DNA of 64,000 nucleotides, taken from Brachypodius melanocephalos. Lineage: Eukaryota > Chordata > Aves > Passeriformes > Pycnonotidae. A program made the position numbers and the translations under genes. The notes beneath the pieces were generated by a model. That model did not search any database. It saw only the letters and a list, made by a program, of their open reading frames with translations, and was not told where the DNA came from. Positions within the stretch are counted from its first letter, which is position 1, and every line of letters starts with the position of its first letter. The DNA lies in contig VZSR01001685.1 of assembly GCA_013398615.1 (NCBI GenBank), positions 388,015 through 452,014 on the forward strand, written 5' to 3'. This document shows positions 60,740-64,000 of the stretch, piece after piece.

Positions 60740-63475
60740 GTCAGCCGCCGCCTGCTTCGCCTTGGCTACCCTTTGTCCCCGCGCCCTGCGCGGGCATCCC
60801 CCGCCCCTGCCTCCCCCTGGCTGCACGCGTGTTCTCCTTCTGGGTCCCGTTCCATCTTCTAATCCCGACCCACCCTCACAACAGCAACTTCACGTCTCAA
60901 CTCCCCGGAAACTTTGGAAAGTTCCTTTCGGTAGCTGCAGGGCTTTCCTGGGGTGGTACACCCTGGCTTCTTGTCCCGTCACAATTGCTAGTACGGGAAG
61001 AGCTTTAACGTGAGTCTGTGCCTCGGATGCGTGCGGGGGCGCCTTGCAGCCAAGGATTGCCTTGGCCAGCCAGGAAAGACCCGGGGGAAGGGTGCGCATC
61101 GCTCCTTCCGTGTAAATTCAGAGATTTACCGATGAGGAATCGCCGGATCTCGCTGTTCGGTGCTCATTTGGCAATGTCGCAGCATCTCTCAGAGGGAGGG
61201 AGGGAGGGATGAGGAAAAAAGAAGGTGTTTCCCTCTTTCGGGAAGGGACGAGGCAAACGGTGTCTCCAGCGGTCTGTATCGGAATGTTATCCCGCACGGC
61301 ACACGCCGGGCAGAGCAGCGAAAAGCCCTTCCTGCTTGTCCTGCCCCTGCCTCGTCGTACCGCTCGCCCAAACCCCGTCCATCCACTTAATTTTTTTTTT
61401 TTTTTCCGGTGAAATTTCTTTTTTTTCTTACCGCTACTGACTCCTAAAGTAGTATTGCAGAGTCAGCCAAAATTAGCATACCAGGCTGTTTTCTCTGGGC
61501 TTGTTTGTTTGTTTGTTCGGGTTTTTTTGGTTGTTTCTTTGGGTTTTTTTTACCTGTCTGGTTGTCGTTTATCTGCCTACCTGTCCCTCCTAAAGAGTTT
61601 GCACAGCTATTTGTCGCATACAAATCTTATAAAATGAGATCGGTAGAGAAAAACCAAAACAACAAAAAATCAACCCCACAACTTGCCAAATATATACCAT
61701 ATTTTAGGTGCTTTATCCGGCAATCTGCAGTTCTTAGGAATTTGAAGGCTTTTTCTCGGTGCTCCCACAATAAGGGTTTTTAAATTTTTTTTTGTGTGTG
61801 TGTGTGTGTGTGTTCATTTTTTTTGAGAGATATAGAATTTGACTGTTTGGAAGGAAGGGCTTGGGATTTCGAGGGTCAGGAGAGATAGGTTTTTTTTGTT
61901 TTTTTCCCGTTTGATGTTTCTTAATTAAAGCAGAGTTTTGGCGAGCAAACTGAGTGTGGCGGGTGTGGGCACGGCGGAGCAGCCGGCTCGGGCACACCCG
62001 CTCGCCAGACGGCATCGCCACCGACCCGCAGGTTCTGCCCTCCCTCTGCCCGTCCCTTTTGAGCCAAATCCTGTCACAGGAGCCTGGACAAGGCGCCAGC
62101 GGGTGAGCCGAGGCCAAGTTCTCATCAGATCGGCGGGATCGGCAGGGTGCGGCCGCCGTTCCGAAGGAGGCCAGAGTGCTCAGCTCTTCCTTTTTTTTTT
62201 ATTTTTTCCCAAAAAACCCCACTGAAATACATGAAAAAAATAAGGTTATTGCCGGGAAGGAGGAACAGGTCCACCACAGCCTCCTGAGGAGCGTGTGGTC
62301 CAAGTGGCACAGCCCTCCAGAGGGACAGAGAGACATGAGCTGGCAGATGTTGCTGTTGCTGAGCACCTGCTTTCCTCCTTTGCCCCTCTCCACAGTGCAG
62401 TTTTAATTCTACACCCTATTAAACTCGAGACCAGACCTGATTTCAGTAGTGTTGTCTAAAAAACATGCTTTTTCGTTGTCAGCTAATGACTTTTGGTATT
62501 TTTTCCTACCTTTTTTTCCCCTCCCTCCTTCCCTCCATTTCACACTCCTCCCCCTTCTCCTTCTGCCGCCTTTGCTTTATTGACAGCTCAGTGTGGACAT
62601 TTGCACTTCATCCAACAGGCTTTTGAGATCATTTTTGCGTAACTAAATTGCTTTATTAACTCTGATGCCTTTTAAATGCCTCTGTAACTCGATTCCATTC
62701 CCCTGCCATGAACTTTTATTTGTGCTGCAAATGTCATTTTGACTATGCTTTATGTTGGTCATTGAGCTCATGTCAGATTTTTGCTGGTGGTTTTCTAAGG
62801 TGGAGTCTGATTTCTCTGATTTCTCTTTCTCTCTCTCCTTTTCTTCATTCTATTTGTTTACATTCCAGGTATTAGTTAATATTGGCAACCATTTTGATCT
62901 TGCTTCCAGTATATTTGTAGCACCAAGAAAAGGGATATATAGTTTCAGTTTCCACGTGGTCAAGGTCTATAACAGACAAACCATCCAGGTGGGTTCTAAT
63001 TTAAAGAAGATGCTGTCTTTCCTTTAGTTTCCTTTTTTTTTTTTTCCCCTTCAAATGCTCATTTCTAGACTCATGTTTTTTAAAAATCTAGGAGTTGAAG
63101 AATGAGACTGTGTGTTATTTTTAAAGGGGTCTGTATACATGACAGAAATCACACATTGCCTATTTCCTTAATTCAACTTAGATTCTAAGCTGTACAAAAG
63201 TTTAACGATGTGCATAGGGCAAAAAAATCATTGAGAGTTTTGAGAAAACTCAGATTCTGTCTCTTTGCACTTTTTAGGTAAGTTTAATGCAAAACGGCTA
63301 CCCAGTGATTTCAGCTTTTGCAGGAGATCAGGACGTCACCAGAGAAGCAGCCAGCAATGGGGTCTTGCTCCTCATGGAAAGAGAAGACAAAGTGCATCTC
63401 AAACTGGAAAGGGGTAACCTCATGGGAGGGTGGAAATATTCAACCTTTTCCGGCTTCTTAGTCTTTCCACTATAA
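60681..63475 (+). CDS. CBLN2: CBLN2, cerebellin-2 precursor (5' part missing in assembly gap)
   Basis: This is a secreted C1q/TNF-superfamily synaptic organiser. From family knowledge, cerebellins assemble as trimers and hexamers and bridge presynaptic neurexins to postsynaptic GluD receptors. Three coding segments read in one frame: 60681-60739, 62869-62988 and 63278-63475. They give 19 + 40 + 65 residues, all in the C1q-like domain, and both introns (2129 and 289 bp) are phase 0 with GT..AG ends. The paralogue call rests on [32 protein letters not shown] and the C-terminal [20 protein letters not shown]1 and CBLN4 as I remember them differ in the first two blocks. The start codon, signal peptide, N-terminal cysteines and first part of the C1q domain are absent and should lie in the N run at 60581-60680. 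No frameshift or premature stop is seen in the visible part. Confidence 0.95.
60740..62868 (+). other. CBLN2: CBLN2 intron between first and second coding exons
   Basis: This intron is about 2.1 kb. Its first few hundred bases remain GC-rich, continuing the CpG island. It then carries T-rich stretches (about 61389-61405 and 61500-61560), a (TG)n tract at about 61793-61813, and an A/T-rich 3' half with pyrimidine runs. No other coding exon is recognisable in it. The short open frames here end quickly and have no recognisable protein similarity. Confidence 0.85.
61793..61813. repeat. (TG)n microsatellite in CBLN2 intron
   Basis: About ten TG units directly following a T run in the first visible CBLN2 intron. 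Confidence 0.9.
62869..62988 (+). CDS. CBLN2: CBLN2 second coding exon
   Basis: This exon has 120 bases and exactly 40 codons, beginning [10 protein letters not shown] and ending KVYNRQTIQ. It covers the first half of the C1q jelly-roll, including the [13 protein letters not shown] strand region. The acceptor is a clear pyrimidine tract ending ACATTCCAG at 62860-62868. The donor is CAG|GTGGGT at 62989. Phase is 0 on both sides, so skipping it would remove 40 residues without a frameshift. The first two bases of the exon are GT, so the joined mRNA reads CAG|GTATTA at this junction. Confidence 0.96.
62989..63277 (+). other. CBLN2: CBLN2 intron between second and third coding exons
   Basis: This short 289-bp intron has the donor GTGGGT and the acceptor TTTTTAG. 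It contains a T-rich stretch at about 63031-63047. Nothing else is recognised in it. Confidence 0.9.
63278..63475 (+). CDS. CBLN2: CBLN2 terminal coding exon
   Basis: This exon has 65 codons plus TAA at 63473-63475. It reads [12 protein letters not shown], then the [17 protein letters not shown] block, then the C-terminal [20 protein letters not shown] that closes the C1q fold. The start is set by the acceptor TTTTTAG at 63271-63277. The exon begins with GTAAGT, so the acceptor abuts a perfect splice-donor hexamer. An ATG-initiated frame starting at 63287 is only part of this exon and not a separate gene. Confidence 0.96.
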
Positions 63476-64000
63476 AAGAAGGCCAAATCGGAGACAGATC
63501 CATGAGCCGGAGCAAGGATTCAATTGTTGATGACGCCCTGAACTTGGCAGCACATGACAATATTTTCAGTTACCCTGTCAGACTGTCACAGTAGAAGAAT
63601 GATAACCTTCTAATCTCCAACATTTGCTTTGAATATTGACAATTCCTTGGAACCTGCGCCTCTAATTAGTTTTAGACGACAGTGATCTTTAGGAGAAATG
63701 AAATTATCGACCTGAGCAATTTGTACCTGTGATTGTAAAGTCAATTTTGGATTTTATTGTTGGGATCATTGACTTTCTTATTCTTTTTATTATTTCCTCT
63801 CTTTCATTTTTTCCTCTTTTTCTTTCTCTTGTTGTCGTCCCAATGAAGCAAATAACTCGGACCACAGAATTGCTTTGTCAAAGGCTCACTCCAGAGCCAG
63901 AAGAATGGAGTGTTCAGCCCAATGAAGTGTTCTTTCCATGCTTTATTTCTTTGTGTTGTATAGCCTTAAGGAAAAAAAAGAAAAAAAAAAAGAAAAGAAA
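63476..64000 (+). other. CBLN2: CBLN2 3' UTR (continues past the window)
   Basis: The sequence following the TAA stop contains no further open frame of note. It holds a pyrimidine-rich stretch at about 63776-63840 and an A-rich run from about 63968 to the window edge. I see no AATAAA or ATTAAA followed by a convincing cleavage region, so the transcript end is probably outside the window. Confidence 0.7.

Larger units (their letters stand above)
58230..60870 (+). promoter_or_regulatory. CBLN2: CpG-rich promoter / 5' UTR region of CBLN2
   Basis: Base composition changes abruptly from AT-rich to GC-rich, with many CG dinucleotides, at about 58.1-58.3 kb and returns to AT-rich after about 61.4 kb. 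The region ends at the first coding exon of CBLN2 and is the only CpG-dense block in the window, as expected for the promoter of a neuronal gene. No TATA box is obvious. The exact transcription start cannot be placed by eye. It contains two minisatellites (58312-58376, about 58456-58690), a (GT)n tract at 59310-59333 and the gap at 60581-60680. Confidence 0.75.

Noticed and set aside
61500..61783. Frames with [19 protein letters not shown] translations in the CBLN2 intron
   Set aside because: They come from T/G-rich low-complexity sequence inside an intron.

Overview
The window is about 64 kb of vertebrate nuclear DNA, almost certainly from a bird. The evidence is at least eight CR1 LINE fragments, several with the degenerate 8-bp ATTCTATG-like tails typical of avian CR1. 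There are also three ERV-type solo LTRs of kinds common in songbird genomes, so a passerine is likely; that narrower call is from memory of repeat families. There is no bacterial or phage content, no CRISPR array and no operon. Four runs of exactly 100 N (7089-7188, 24349-24448, 44560-44659, 60581-60680) look like fixed-size placeholders for gaps of unknown length.

The only protein-coding gene I can support is at the right end on the + strand: CBLN2, encoding the secreted synaptic organiser cerebellin-2. Three pieces of coding sequence are visible: 60681-60739 (cut by a gap), 62869-62988 and 63278-63475 (with the stop codon). They give 124 residues of the C1q-like domain, joined by two phase-0 introns with GT..AG ends. 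The signal peptide, the N-terminal cysteine region and the start of the C1q domain are missing and must lie in the gap at 60581-60680. A GC-rich, CpG-rich promoter and 5'-UTR region (about 58.2-60.9 kb) precedes the gene and contains two GC-rich minisatellites and a candidate non-coding exon. The 3' UTR runs off the right edge.

From 1 to about 58 kb the window is AT-rich non-coding DNA, the gene-poor flank upstream of CBLN2. It holds CR1 copies on both strands (14.1-15.7, 23.9-24.3, 33.7-34.8, 37.6-38.2, 41.1-41.8, 42.5, 47.0 and 50.8-51.1 kb) and three solo LTRs (16.05-17.10 and 19.34-20.19 kb on the minus strand, 31.64-32.24 kb on the plus strand). It also holds microsatellites and a few unexplained structures: a long near-perfect hairpin at about 5992-6092, a pair of diverged direct repeats around it, a 22-bp perfect palindrome at 20626, an A-tailed tandem dimer at 35948-36155 and an exact 29-bp tandem duplication at 49813. 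The many short open frames here look like chance or transposon-derived frames.

I did not find a convincing undescribed biological system. The observations most worth following are the splice acceptor of the last CBLN2 exon, which directly abuts a perfect donor sequence (a possible recursive splice site), the long hairpin at 6 kb, and the CBLN2 coding sequence hidden by the assembly gap.
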